This document shows, one piece after another, positions 40,200 through 54,611 of a stretch of 64,000 nucleotides of DNA. The notes under the pieces are model-generated. The model made no database searches and had not been told where the DNA came from. It was given only the letters and a program-made list of their open reading frames with translations. The translations under genes and the position numbers were made by a program. The stretch lies in contig NW_027480422.1 of NCBI RefSeq assembly GCF_051401765.1, forward strand, positions 13,286,001-13,350,000, written 5' to 3'. The DNA is from Calliopsis andreniformis (lineage: Eukaryota > Arthropoda > Insecta > Hymenoptera > Andrenidae). Each line of letters starts with the position of its first letter. Position 1 is the stretch's first letter.

Positions 40200-42687
40200 T
40201 TTGTACATTCCGGGCAACCTAGGCTTCACTCTAGGGCATTGCTCCACCAGATCGAATAGTTAGGGCCTAAGAATTCAACGCCAGGAGCATAAAATACAAT
40301 ATAAATACAACAGTTTTTCCCTTGTATAACACGAATAATTGCAACCAGTGTGAAAGGTATGGTCATTTCTACGTTCCGGGCAACCTAGCCTTCACTCTAG
40401 GGCATTGCTCCACCCCATCGAATAGCTACGGCCATAGAAGTCAACGCCATAACTATAAAATACATTATAAATACAACAGTTTTTCCATTGTATAAAATGA
40501 ATAATTGCAAACAGTGTGGAAGTAATGGTTATTTCTACGTTCCGGGCAACCTAGGCTTCACGCTAGGGCGTTGCTCCACCTGATCGAATAGTTAGGGGCT
40601 AAGAAGTCAACGCCAGAAGCATAAAATACAATATAAATACAACAGTTTTTCCCTTGTATAACAGGGATAATTGCAACCACTGTGATAGCTGTGGTCATTT
40701 CTACGTTCCGGGCAACCTAGGCTTCACTCTATGGCGTTGTTCCACCACCATCGAATAGCTACGGCCTTAGGAGTCAACGCCAGAGGCATAAAATACAAAA
40801 TAAATACAACAGTTTTTCCATCGTATAACAAGAATAATTGCAACCAGTGTGAATGTTATGGTCATTTCTTCGTTCCGGACAACCTTGGCTTCACTCTAGG
40901 TCGTTGTTCCACCACATCGAATAGCTACGGCCTTAGGAGTCAAGGCCAGAGGCATAAAATACAAAATAAATACAACAGTTTTTCCATCGTATAACAAGAA
41001 TAATTGCAACCAGTGTGAAAGTGATGGTCATTTGTACATTCCGGGCAACCTAGGCTTCACTCTAGGGCATTGCTCCACCAGATCGAATAGTTAGGGCCAA
41101 AGAATTCAACGCCAGGAGCATAAAATACAATATAAATACAACAGTTTTTCCCTTGTATAACAGGAATAATTGCAAACAGTGTGAAATATATGGTCATTTC
41201 TACGATACGGGCAACCTAGGCTTCACTCTAGGGCGTCGTTCCACCAGATCGAATAGTTAGGGCCTAAGAAGTCTACGCCAGAAGCATAAAATACAATACA
41301 AATACAACAGCTTTTCCATCGTATTACAGGAATAATTGCAACCAGTGTGAAAGGTATGGTCATTTCTACGTTCCGGGCAACCTAGGCTTCACTCTAGGGC
41401 GTTGCTCCACCACATCGAATAGCTGCGGCCTTAGAAGTCTACGCCAGAAGCATAAAATACAATATAAATACGACAGTTTTTCCATCGTATAACAGGAATA
41501 ATTGCAACCAGTGTGAAAGACATGGTCATTTCTACGCTCCGGGCAACCTAAGCTTCACTCTAGGGCGTTGCTCCACCACATCGAATAGCTACGGCCTTAG
41601 GAGTCAACGCCAGAGGCATAAAATACAAAATAAATACAACGGTTTTTCCATCGTATAACAAGAATAATTGCAACCAGTGTGAAAGTGATGGTCATTTGTA
41701 CATTCCGGGCAACCTAGGCTTCACCCTAGGGCGTTGCTCCAACAGATCCAATAGTTAGGACCTTAGAAGTCAACGCCAGAAGCATAAAATACAATATAAG
41801 TACAACAGTTTTTCCCTTGTATAACAGGAGTAAATGCAACCAGTGTGAAAGCTATGGTCATTTCTACGTTCCGGGCAACCTAGGCTTCACTCTAGGGCGT
41901 TGCTCCACCACATCGAATAGTTAGGGCCTTAGAAGTCAATGCCAGAAGCATAAAATACAATAAATATACAACAGTTTTACCATCGTATAACTGGCATAAT
42001 TGCAACCAGTGTGAAAGATAAAGTCATTTCTACGTGCCGGGCAACCTAGGCTTAACTCTAGGGCGTTGCTCCACCAGATCCAATAGCTAGGACCTTAGAA
42101 GTCAACGCCAGAAGCATAAAATACAATATAAATACAAAAGTTTTTCCATCGTATAACAGGAATAATTGCCACCAGTGTGATAGTGATAGTCATTTCTGCA
42201 TTCCGTGCAACCTAGGCTTCACTCTAGGGAGTTGCTCCTCCAGGTAGAATAGTTCGGGCCCAGGAAGTCAACGCCAGAAGCATAAAATACAACATAAATA
42301 CAACAGTTTTTCCCTTGTATAACAGAAATAATTGCAACCAGTGTGAGAGGTATGGTCATTTCTACGTTCCGGGAAACATAGGCTTCACTCTAGGTCGTTG
42401 CCCCACCGCATCGAATAGCTACGGTCTTAGGAGTCAAGGCCGGAGGCATAAAATACAAAATAAATGCAACAGTTTTTCCATCGTATAACAAGAATAATTG
42501 CAACCAGTGTGAAAGTAATGGTCATTTGTACATTCCGGGCAACCTAGGCTTCACTCTAGGGCGTTGCGCCACCAGATCGAATAGTTAGGGACTAAGAAGT
42601 CTACGCCAGAAGCATAAAATACAATATAAATACAACAGCTTTTCCATCGTATATAATGTATATTTGCAAACAGTGTGAAAGTAACGG

Positions 42688-43453
42688 TCATTTCTACGTT
42701 CCGGGCAACCTAGGCTTCACCCTATTACGTTGCTCCACTAGATCGAATAGCCAGGGCCTTAGAAGTCAACGCCAGGAGCATAAAGTAAAATAAAAATAGA
42801 GCAGTTATTCCATCGTATAACTGGAATAATTACAATCAGTGTGAAAGGAATCGGCATTTCTACGTTCCGTGCAACCTAGACTTCACTCTAGGCCGTTGCT
42901 CCACCAGGTCGAATAGTTGGGGACTTAGAAAACAACTCCAGGCGCATAAAATACAATAAATATACAACAGTTTTACCATCGTATAACTGGCATAATTGCA
43001 ACCAGTGTGAAAGATATGGTCATTTCTACGTTGCGGGCAACCTAGGCTTCACTCTAGGGCGTTTCTCCACCACATCGAATAGCTACGGCCCTAGAAGTCA
43101 ACGCCTGAAGCATAAAGTATAATATAAATACAACAGTTTTTCCATCGTATAACAGGAATAATTGCAACCAGTGTGAAAGACAAGGTCATTTCTACGTTCC
43201 AGGCAACCTAGGCTTCACTCTTGGGTGTTGCTCCACCAGATCGAATAGTTAGGGCCTAAGAAGTCAACGCCAGAAACATAAAATACAATATAAATACAAC
43301 AGTTTTTCTATCGTATAATACGAATAATTGCAACCAGTATGAAAGTTATGGTCATTTCTACGTTCCGGGCAACCTGGGCGACACCAGAGGGCGTTGCTCC
43401 GCCAGATCCAATAGTTAGGACCTAAGAAGTCAACGCCAGAAGCATAAAATACA
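42688..43453 (+). repeat. Second copy of the 38,205 segment
   Basis: Follows the 38,205-38,970 order closely, with a few differences such as gccaggagc for gccaggtgc. It ends after gggcgacaccagagggcg and acgccagaagcataaaatac, where acataagtac replaces aaaatagatac. Confidence 0.85.
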
Positions 43454-45352
43454 ACATAAGTACAACAGTTTTTCCCTTGTATAACAGGAGTAATTGCAAC
43501 CAGTGTGAAAGCTATGGTCATTTCTACGTTCCGGGCAACCTAGGCTTCACTCTAGGGCGTTGCTCCACCACATCCAATAGTTAGGGCCTTAGAAGTCAAT
43601 GCCAGAAGCATAAAGTACAAAATAGATACAACAGATTGTCCATCGTATATGATGTATATTTTGAAACAGTGTGAAAGTAAAGGTCATTTCTACGTTCCGG
43701 CAGCCTAGACTTCACCACAGGGCAGTGCTCCACCAGATCAAATAGTTAGGGCCTAAGAAGTCAACGCCAGAAGCATAAAATACAATATAAATACAACAGC
43801 TTTTCCATCGTATATAATGTATATTTGCAAACAGTGTGAAAGTAACGGTCATTTCTACGTTCCGGGCAACCTAGGCTTCACTCTAGGGCGTTGCTCCACC
43901 AGATCGAATAGTTAGAGACTTAGAATTCGACGCCAGAAGCATAAAATACAACATAAGTACAACAGTTTTTCCATCGTATAACAGGAATAGTTGCAACCAG
44001 TGTAAAAGTACAGGTCATTTCTACGTTCCAGGCAACCTAGGCTTCGCTCAAGGGAGTTGCTCCACCAGATGGAATAGCTAGGGCCTTAGAAGTGAACGCC
44101 CGCAACATAAAATACAATAAAAGTACAACAGATTTCCATCGTATAACGGGAATAATTTCAACAAATGTGAACGTGAAGGTCACTTCCTCGTTCCGGGCAA
44201 CCTAGGCTTCACTCTAGGGCGTTGGTCTACCAGATCCAATAGTTAGGGCCTAAGAAGTCAACGACAGAAGCATAAAATACAATAAGGATACAAGAGTTTT
44301 TCCATCGTATAACAGGAATAATTGCAACCAGAGTGAAGGTCATTGTCATTTCTATGTTCCGTCAACCTAGGCTTCACCCTAGGGCGTTGCTCCACTAGAT
44401 CGAATAGCCAGAGCCTTAGAAGTCAACGCCAGAAGCATAAAATACAATATAAATACAAAAGTTTTTCCATCGTATAACAGGAATAATTGCCACCAGTGTG
44501 AAAGTGATAGTCATTTCTGCATTCCGTGCAACCTAGGCTTCACTCTAGGGCGTTGCTCCTCCAGATAGAATAGTTAGGGCCCAGGAAGTCAACGCCAGAA
44601 GCATAAAATACAACATAAATACAACAGTTTTTCCCTTGTATAACAGAAATAATTGCAACCAGTGCGAAAGGTATGGTCATTTCTACGTTCCGGGAAACAT
44701 AGGCTTCACTCTAGGTCGTTGTTCCACCACATCGAATAGCTACGGCCTTAGGAGTCAAGGTCAGAGGCATAAAATACAAAATAAATACAACAGTTTTTCC
44801 ATCGTATAACAAGAATAATTGCAACCAGTGTGAAAGTGATGGTCATTTGTACATTCCGGGCAACCTAGGCTTCACTCTAGGGCATTGCTCCACCAGATCG
44901 AATAGTTAGGACCTTAGAAGTCAACGCCAGGAGCATAAAATATAATATAAATACAAGAGTTTTTCAATCGTATAACAGGAATAATTGCAAACAGTGTGAA
45001 AGATATGGTCATTTCTACGTTGCGGGCATTCTAGGCTTCACTCTAGGGCATTGCTCCACCACATCGAATAGCTACGGCCTTAGAAGTCAACGCCATAACT
45101 ATAAAAAACAATATAAATACAACAGTTTTTCCATTGTATAAAATGAATAATTGCAAACAGTGTGGAAGTGATGGTCATTTCTACTTTCCGGGCAACCTAG
45201 GCTTCACTATAGGGCGTTGCTCCACCACATCCAATAGCTACTGCCTTAGAAGTCAACGCCTGAAGCATAAAATATATTAGTAATACAACAGTTTTTCCAT
45301 CGTATAACAGGAATCATTGCCACCAGTGTGAAAGTGATAGTCATTTCTACAT

Positions 45353-47011
45353 TCCGGGCAACCTAGGCTTCACTCTAGGGCGTTGCTCCACCAGATCGAA
45401 TAGTTAGGACCTTAGGAGTCAATGCCAGAAGCATAAAATTCAAAATAGATACAACAGCTTGTCCATCGTATATGACGTATATTTGGAAGCAGTGTGAAAG
45501 TAAAGGTCATTTCTACGTTCCGGGCAGCCTAGCCTTCACTAAAAGGCAGTGCTCCACCAGATCGAATAGCTAGGGCCTTAGAAGTCAACGCCCGAAACAT
45601 AAAATACAATAAAAATACCACAGATTTCCATCGTATAACGGGAATAATTTCAACAAATGTGAACGTGAAGGTCATTTCCACGTTCCGGGCAACCTAGGCT
45701 TCACTCTAGGTCGTTGCTCCACCACATCGAATAGTTAGGGCCTAAGAAGTCTACGCCAGAAGCATAAAATACAATACAAATACAACAGCTTTTCCATCGT
45801 ATTACAGGAATAATTGCAACCAGTGTGAATGGTATGGTCATTTCTACGTTCCGGGCAACCTAGGCTTCACTCTAGGGCGTTGCTCCACCACATCGAATAG
45901 CTGCGGCCATAGAAGTCAACGCCAGAGGCATAAAATACAATATAAATACAACAGTTTTTCCATCGTATAACAGAAATAATTGCAACCAGTGTCAAAGACA
46001 TGGTCCTTTCTACGCTACGGGCAACCTAAGCTTCACTCTAGGGCGTTGCTCCACCACATCGAATAGCTACGGCCTTAGGAGTCAACGCCAGAGGCATAAA
46101 ATACAAAATAAATACAACAGTTTTTCCATCGTATAACAAGAATAATTGCAACCAGTGTGAAAGTTATGGTCATTTCTACGTTCCGGGCAACCTTGGCTTC
46201 GCCCTAGGGCGTTGCTCCAACAGATCCAATAGTTAGGACCTTAGAAGTCAACGCCAGGAGCATAAAATACAATATAAATACAAGAGTTTTTCAATCGTAT
46301 AACAGGAATAATTGCAAACAGTGTGAAAGATATGGTCATTTCAACGTTGCGGGCATTCTAGGCTTCACTCTAGGGCATTGCTCCACCACATCGAATAGCT
46401 ACGGCCTTAGATGTCAACGCCATAACTATAAAAAACAATATAAATACAACAGTTTTTCCATTGTATAAAATGAATAATTGCAAACAGTGTGGAAGTGATG
46501 GTCATTTCTACTTTCCGGGCAATCTAGGCTTCACTCTAGGGCGTTGCTCCACCACATCGAATAGCTAGTGCCTTAGAAGTCAACGCCTGAAGCATAAAAT
46601 ATAATATAAATACAACAGTTTTTCCATCGTATAACAGGAATCATTGCAACCAGTGTGAAAGGCATGGTCTTTTCTGCGTTCCGGGCAACCTAGGCTTCAC
46701 TCTAGGTCGTTGCTCCACCACATCGAATAGCTGCGGCCTTAGGAGTCAACGCCAGAGGCATAAAATACAGAATCAATACAGCAGTTTTTCCATCGTATAA
46801 CAAGAATAATTGCAACCAGTGTGAAAGTGATTGTCATTCCTACATTCCGGGAAACCTAGGCTTCACTCTAGGGCGTTGCTCCACCAGATCGAATTGTTAG
46901 GTCCTAAGAAGTCAACGCAAGAAGCATAAAATACAATATAAGTACAACAGTTTTTCCCTTGTATAACAGGAGTAAATGCAACCAGTGTGAAAGCTATGGT
47001 CATTTATACGT
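45353..47011 (+). repeat. 10-monomer higher-order repeat, copy 1 (1,659 bp)
   Basis: Matches the adjacent 47,012-48,670 at exactly 1,659 bp (10x166 minus 1). In the stretches I compared line by line (about 45,360-46,340 against 47,020-48,000) I saw no difference. Markers include tatatgacgtatatttgg, actaaaaggcagtgctcc, caacagatttccatcg (the 1-bp shortening), catcgtattacagg, tctacgctacgggcaacc, gggcattctaggc and cataactataaaaaac. Confidence 0.93.
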
Positions 47012-48670
47012 TCCGGGCAACCTAGGCTTCACTCTAGGGCGTTGCTCCACCAGATCGAATAGTTAGGACCTTAGGAGTCAATGCCAGAAGCATAAAATTC
47101 AAAATAGATACAACAGCTTGTCCATCGTATATGACGTATATTTGGAAGCAGTGTGAAAGTAAAGGTCATTTCTACGTTCCGGGCAGCCTAGCCTTCACTA
47201 AAAGGCAGTGCTCCACCAGATCGAATAGCTAGGGCCTTAGAAGTCAACGCCCGAAACATAAAATACAATAAAAATACCACAGATTTCCATCGTATAACGG
47301 GAATAATTTCAACAAATGTGAACGTGAAGGTCATTTCCACGTTCCGGGCAACCTAGGCTTCACTCTAGGTCGTTGCTCCACCACATCGAATAGTTAGGGC
47401 CTAAGAAGTCTACGCCAGAAGCATAAAATACAATACAAATACAACAGCTTTTCCATCGTATTACAGGAATAATTGCAACCAGTGTGAATGGTATGGTCAT
47501 TTCTACGTTCCGGGCAACCTAGGCTTCACTCTAGGGCGTTGCTCCACCACATCGAATAGCTGCGGCCATAGAAGTCAACGCCAGAGGCATAAAATACAAT
47601 ATAAATACAACAGTTTTTCCATCGTATAACAGAAATAATTGCAACCAGTGTCAAAGACATGGTCCTTTCTACGCTACGGGCAACCTAAGCTTCACTCTAG
47701 GGCGTTGCTCCACCACATCGAATAGCTACGGCCTTAGGAGTCAACGCCAGAGGCATAAAATACAAAATAAATACAACAGTTTTTCCATCGTATAACAAGA
47801 ATAATTGCAACCAGTGTGAAAGTTATGGTCATTTCTACGTTCCGGGCAACCTTGGCTTCGCCCTAGGGCGTTGCTCCAACAGATCCAATAGTTAGGACCT
47901 TAGAAGTCAACGCCAGGAGCATAAAATACAATATAAATACAAGAGTTTTTCAATCGTATAACAGGAATAATTGCAAACAGTGTGAAAGATATGGTCATTT
48001 CAACGTTGCGGGCATTCTAGGCTTCACTCTAGGGCATTGCTCCACCACATCGAATAGCTACGGCCTTAGATGTCAACGCCATAACTATAAAAAACAATAT
48101 AAATACAACAGTTTTTCCATTGTATAAAATGAATAATTGCAAACAGTGTGGAAGTGATGGTCATTTCTACTTTCCGGGCAATCTAGGCTTCACTCTAGGG
48201 CGTTGCTCCACCACATCGAATAGCTAGTGCCTTAGAAGTCAACGCCTGAAGCATAAAATATAATATAAATACAACAGTTTTTCCATCGTATAACAGGAAT
48301 CATTGCAACCAGTGTGAAAGGCATGGTCTTTTCTGCGTTCCGGGCAACCTAGGCTTCACTCTAGGTCGTTGCTCCACCACATCGAATAGCTGCGGCCTTA
48401 GGAGTCAACGCCAGAGGCATAAAATACAGAATCAATACAGCAGTTTTTCCATCGTATAACAAGAATAATTGCAACCAGTGTGAAAGTGATTGTCATTCCT
48501 ACATTCCGGGAAACCTAGGCTTCACTCTAGGGCGTTGCTCCACCAGATCGAATTGTTAGGTCCTAAGAAGTCAACGCAAGAAGCATAAAATACAATATAA
48601 GTACAACAGTTTTTCCCTTGTATAACAGGAGTAAATGCAACCAGTGTGAAAGCTATGGTCATTTATACGT
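47012..48670 (+). repeat. 10-monomer higher-order repeat, copy 2 (1,659 bp)
   Basis: Direct tandem copy of 45,353-47,011. After 48,670 a third, modified round starts (caccctaggg, atagatagggcc, tccaacagatcg) and then diverges at gggcgttggtctgcc, entering the 19-mer. The near-perfect identity makes this the youngest large duplication in the window, unless it is an assembly duplication. Confidence 0.93.
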
Positions 48671-51600
48671 TCCGGGCAACCTAGGCTTCACCCTAGGGCG
48701 TTGCTCCACCACATCGAATAGATAGGGCCTTAGAAGTCAATGCCAGAAGCATAAAATTCAAAATAGATACAACAGCTTGTCCATCGTATATGACGTATAT
48801 TTGGAAGCAGTGTGAAAGTAAAGGTCATTTCTACGTTCCGGGCAGCCTAGCCTTCACTAAAAGGCAGTGCTCCAACAGATCGAATAGCTAGGGCCTTAGA
48901 AGTCAACGCCCGAAACATAAAATACAATAAAAATACAACAGATTTCCATCGTATAACGGGAATAATTTCAACAAATGTGAACGTGAAGGTCATTTCCACG
49001 TTCCGGGCAACCTAGGCTTCACTCTAGGGCGTTGGTCTGCCAGATCCAATAGTGAGGGCCTAAGAAGTCAACGCCAGAAGCATAAAATACAATATAAATA
49101 CAACAGTTTTTCAATCGTATAACAGGAATAATTTCAACCAGTGTGAAAGATATGGTCATTTCTACGTGCCGGGCAACCTAGGCTTAACTCTAGGGCGTTG
49201 CTCCACCAGATCCAATAGCTAGGACCTTAGAAGTCAACGCCAGAAGCATAAAATACAATATAAATACAAAAGTTTTTCCATCGTATAACAGGAATAATTG
49301 CCACCAGTGTGAAAGTGATAGTCATTTCTGCATTCCGGGCCACCTAGGCTTCACTCTAGGGCGTTGCTCCTCCAGATAGAATAGTTAGAGCCCAGGAAGT
49401 CAACGCCAGAAGCATAAAATACAACATAAATACAACAGTTTTTCCCTTGTATAACAGAAATAATTGCAACCAGTGTGAAAGGTATGGTCACTTCTACGTT
49501 CCGGGAAACATAGGCTTCACTCTAGGTCGTTGCTCCACCACATCGAATAGTTAGGGCCTAAGAAGTCTACGCCAGAAGCATAAAATACAATACAAATACA
49601 ACAGCTTTTCCATCGTATTACGGGAATAATTGCAACCAGTGTGAATGGTATGGTCATTTCTACGTTCCGGGCAACCTAGGCTTCACTCTAGGGCGTTGCT
49701 CCACCACATCGAATAGCTGCGGCCTTAGAAGTCAACGCCAGAAGCATAAAATACAATATAAATACAACAGTTTTTCCATCGTATAACAGGAATAATTGCA
49801 ACCAGTGTCAAAGACATGGTCATTTCTACTTTCCGGGCAACCTAGGCTTCACTCTAGGGCGTTGCTCCACCACATCGAATAGCTACTGCCTTAGAAGTCA
49901 ACGCCTGAAGCATAAAATATAATATAAATACAACAGTTTTTCCATCGAATAACAGGAATCATTGCAACCAGTGTGAAAGGCATAGTCTTTTCTGCGTTCC
50001 GGGCAACCTAGCCTTCACTAAAATGCAGTGCTCCACCAGATCGAATAGCTAGGGCCTTAGAAGTCAACGCCCGAAACATCAAATACAATAAAAATACAAC
50101 AGATTTCCATCGTATAACGGGAATAATTTCAACAAATGTGAACGTGAAGGTCATTTCCACGTTCCGGGCAACCTAGGCTTCACTCTAGGGCGTTGGTCTG
50201 CCAGATCCAATAGTGAGGGCCTAAGAAGTCAACGCCAGAAGCATAAAATACAATATAAATACAACAGTTTTTCAATCGTATAACAGGAATAATTTCAACC
50301 AGTGTGAAAGATATGGTCATTTCTACGTGCCGGGCAACCTAGGCTTAACTCTAGGGCGTTGCTCCACCAGATCCAATAGCTAGGACCTTAGAAGTCAACG
50401 CCAGAAGCATAAAATACAATATAAATACAAAAGTTTTTCCATCGTATAACAGGAATAATTGCCACCAGTGTGAAAGTGATAGTCATTTCTGCATTCCGGG
50501 CAACCAAGGCTTCACTCTAGGGCGTTGCTCCTCCAGATAGAATAGTTAGGGCCCAGGAAGTCAACGCCGGAAGCATAAAATACAACATAAATACAACAGT
50601 TTTTCCCTTGTATAACAGAAATAATTGCAACCAGTGTTAAAGGTATGGTCATTCTTACGTTCCGGGAAACATAGGCTTCACTCTAGGTCGTTGCTCCACC
50701 ACATCGAATAGTTAGGGCCGAAGAAGTCTACATCAGAAGCATAAAATACAATACAAATACAACAGCTTTTCCATCGTATTACAGGAATAATTGCAACCAG
50801 TGTGAATGGTATGGTCATTTCTACGTTCCGGGCAACCTAGGCTTCACTCTAGGGCGTTGCTCCACCACATCGAATAGCTGCGGCCTTAGAAGTCAACGCC
50901 AGAAGCATAAAATACAATATAAATACAACAGTTTTTCCATCGTATAACAGGAATAATTGCAACCAGTGTCAAAGACATGGTCATTTCTACGCTACGGGCA
51001 ACCTAAGCTTCACTCTAGGTCGTTGCTCCACCACATCGAATAGCTACGGCCTTAGGAGTCAACGCCAGAGGCATAAAATACAAAATAAATACAACAGTTT
51101 TTCCATCGTATAACAAGAATAATTGCAACCAGTGTGAAAGTTATGGTCATTTCTACGTTCCGGACAACCTTGGCTTCACCCTAGGGCGTTGCTCCAACAG
51201 ATCCAATAGTTAGGACCTTAGAAGTCAACGCCAGGAGCATAAAATACAATATAAATACAAGAGTTTTTCAATCGTATAACAGGAATAATTGCAAACAGTG
51301 TGAAAGATATGGTCATTTCTATGTTGCGGGCATTCTAGGCTTCACTCTAGGGCATTGCTCCACCACATCGAACAGCTACGGCCTTAGAAGTCAACGCCAT
51401 AACTATAAAAAACAACATAAATACAACAGTTTTTCCACTGTATAAAATGAATAATTGCAAACAGTGTGGAAGTGATGGTCATTTCTACTTTCCGGGCAAC
51501 CTAGGCTTCACTCTAGGGCGTTGCTCCACCACATCGAATAGCTACTGCCTTAGAAGTCAACGCCTGAAGCATAAAATATAATATAAATACAACAGTTTTT

Positions 51601-51791
51601 CCATCGTATAACAGGAATCATTGCAACCAGTGTGAAAGGCATGGCCTTTTCTGCGTTCCGGGCAACCTAGGCTTCACTCTAGGTCGTTGCTCCACCAGAT
51701 CGAATAGCTGCGGCCTTAGGAGTCAACGCCAGAGGCATAAAATACAGAATCAATACAGCAGTTTTTCCATCGTATAACAAGAATAATTGCA
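48640..51791 (+). repeat. 19-monomer higher-order repeat, copy 1 (3,152 bp)
   Basis: Matches the sequence from 51,792 at 3,152 bp (19x166 minus 2). The marker ccagatccaatagtgagg lies at 49,040 and 50,201 here and at 52,192 and 53,353 in the next copy. The 1,161-bp spacing within each copy (7x166 minus 1) shows that the 19-mer itself contains a 7-monomer duplication, with order 7+12. Confidence 0.9.
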
Positions 51792-54611
51792 ACCAGTGTG
51801 AAAGCTATGGTCATTTCTACGTTCCGGGCAACCTAGGCTTCACCCTAGGGCGTTGCTCCACCACATCGAATAGTTAGGGCCTTAGAAGTCAATGCCAGAA
51901 GCATAAAATTCAAAATAGATACAACAGCTTGTCCATCGTATATGACGTATATTTGGAAGCAGTGTGAAAGTAAAGGTCATTTCTACGTTCCGGGCAGCCT
52001 AGCCTTCACTAAAAGGCAGTGCTCCACCAGATCGAATAGCTAGGGCCTTAGAAGTCAACGCCTGAAACATAAAATACAATAAAAATACAACAGATTTCCA
52101 TCGTATAACGGGAATAATTTCAACAAATGTGAACGTGAATGTCATTTCCACGTTCCGGGCAACCTAGGCTTCACTCTAGGGCGTTGGTCTGCCAGATCCA
52201 ATAGTGAGGGCCTAAGAAGTCAACGCCAGAAGCATAAAATACAATATAAATACAACAGTTTTTCAATCGTATAACAGGAATAATTTCAACCAGTGTGAAA
52301 GATATGGTCATTTCTACGTGCCGGGCAACCTAGGCTTAACTCTAGGGCGTTGCTCCACCAGATCCAATAGCTAGGACCTTAGAAGTCAACGCCAGAAGCA
52401 TAAAATACAATATAAATACAAAAGTTTTTCCATCGTATAACAGGAATAATTGCCACCAGTGTGAAAGTGATAGTCATTTCTGCATTCCGGGCAACCTAGG
52501 CTTCACTCTAGGGCGTTGCTCCTCCAGATAGAATAGTTAGGGCCCAGGAAGTCAACGCCAGAAGCATAAAATACAACATAAATACAACAGTTTTTCCCTT
52601 GTATAACAGAAATAATTGCAACCAGTGTGAAAGGTATGGTCACTTCTACGTTCCGGGAAACATAGGCTTCACTCTAGGTCGTTGCTCCACCACATCGAAT
52701 AGTTAGGGCCTAAGAAGTCTGCGCCAGAAGCATAAAATACAATACAAATACAACAGCTTTTCCATCGTATTACAGGAATAATTGCAACCAGTGTGAATGG
52801 TATGGTCATTTCTACGTTCCGGGCAACCTAGGCTTCACTCTAGGGCGTTGCTCCACCACATCGAATAGCTGCGGCCTTAGAAGTCAACGCCAGAAGCATA
52901 AAATACAATATAAATACAACAGTTTTTCCATCGTATAACAGGAATAATTGCAACCAGTGTCAAAGACATGGTCATTTCTACTTTCCGGGCAACCTAGGCT
53001 TCACTCTAGGGCGCTGCTCCACCACATCGAATAGCTACTGCCTTAGAAGACAACGCCTGAAGCATAATATATAATATAAATACAACAGTTTTTCCATCGT
53101 ATGACAGGAATCATTGCAACCAGTGTGAAAGGCATGGTCTTTTCTGCGTTCCGGGCAACCTAGCCTTCACTAAAATGCAGTGCTCCACCAGATCGAATAG
53201 CTAGGGCCTTAGAAGTCAACGCCCGAAACATAAAATACAATAAAAATACAACAGATTTGCATCGTATAACGGGAATAATTTCAACAAATGTGAACGTGAA
53301 GGTCATTTCCACGTTCCGGGCAACCTAGGCTTCACTCTAGGGCGTTGGTCTGCCAGATCCAATAGTGAGGGCCTAAGAAGTCAACGCCAGAAGCATAAAA
53401 TACAATATAAATACAACAGTTTTTCAATCGTATAACAGGAATAATTTCAACCAGTGTGAAAGATATGGTCATTTCTACGTGCCGGGCAACCTAGGCTTAA
53501 CTCTAGGGCGTTGCTCCACCAGAACCAATAGCTAGGACCTTAGAAGTCAACGCCAGAAGCATAAAATACAATATAAATACAAAAGTTTTTCCATCGTATA
53601 ACAGGAATAATTGCCACCAGTGTGAAAGTGATAGTCATTTCTGCATTCCGGGCAACCTAGGCTTCACTCTAGGGCGTTGCTCCTCCAGATAGAATAGTTA
53701 GGGCCCAGGAAGTCAACGCCAGAAGCATAAAATACAACATAAATACAACAGTTTTTCCCTTGTATAACAGAAATAATTGCAACCAGTGTGAAAGGTATGG
53801 TCATTTCTACGTTCCGGGAAACATGGGCTTCACTCTAGGTCGTTGCTCCACCACATCGAATAGTTAGGGCCGAAGAAGTCTACATCAGAAGCATAAAATA
53901 CAATACAAATACAACAGCTTTTCCATCGTATTACAGGAATAATTGCAACCAGTGTGAATGGTATGGTCATTTCTACGTTCCGGGCAACCTAGGCTTCACT
54001 CTAGGGCGTTGCTCCACCACATCGAATGGCTGCGGCCTTAGAAGTCAACGCCAGAAGCATAAAATACAATATAAATACAACTGTTTTTCCATCGTATAAC
54101 AGGAATAATTGCAACCAATGTCAAAGACATGGTCATTTCTACGCTACGGGCAACCTAAGCTTCACTCTAGGGCGTTGCTCCACCACATCGAATAGCTACG
54201 GCATTAGGAGTCAACGCCAGAGGCATAAAATACAAAATAAATACAACAGTTTTTCCATCGTATAACAAGAATAATTGCAACCAGTGTGAAAGTTATGGTC
54301 ATTTCTACGTACCGGACAACCTTGGCTTCACCGTAGGGCGTTGCTCCAACAGATCCAATAGTTAGGACCTTAGAAGTCAACGCCTGAAGCATAAAATATA
54401 ATATAAATACAACAGTTTTTCCATCGTATAACAGGAATAATTGCAACCAGTGTGAAAGGCATGGTCTTTTCTGCGTTCCGGGCAACCTAGGCTTCACTCT
54501 AGGTCGTTGCTCCACCACATCGAATAGCTGCGGCCTTAGGAGTCAACGCCAGAGGCATAAAATACAAAATAAATACAGCAGTTTTTCCATCGTATAACAA
54601 GAATAATTGCA
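51792..54611 (+). repeat. 19-monomer higher-order repeat, copy 2, two monomers short
   Basis: Follows copy 1 at 3,152 bp as far as about 54,370, then at 2,820 bp, a loss of exactly 332 bp (2x166). The units missing relative to copy 1 are those with caagagtttttcaatcg, gggcattctaggc and cataactataaaaaac. Its last 750 bp are also the first part of the 33-mer. Confidence 0.88.

Larger units (their letters stand above)
32501..45352 (+). repeat. Zone IV: moderately homogenised satellite with a new subfamily
   Basis: About 77 monomers. This zone introduces units in which the usual cgtataacaggaataattg is replaced by tatataatgtatatttg or tatatgatgtatatttgg. Duplications at 26- and 27-monomer offsets are visible, but copies differ more than in Zone V. 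Units with gccataactataaaa, tagccttcactctagggc and gacaccagagggcg recur several times. Confidence 0.8.
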
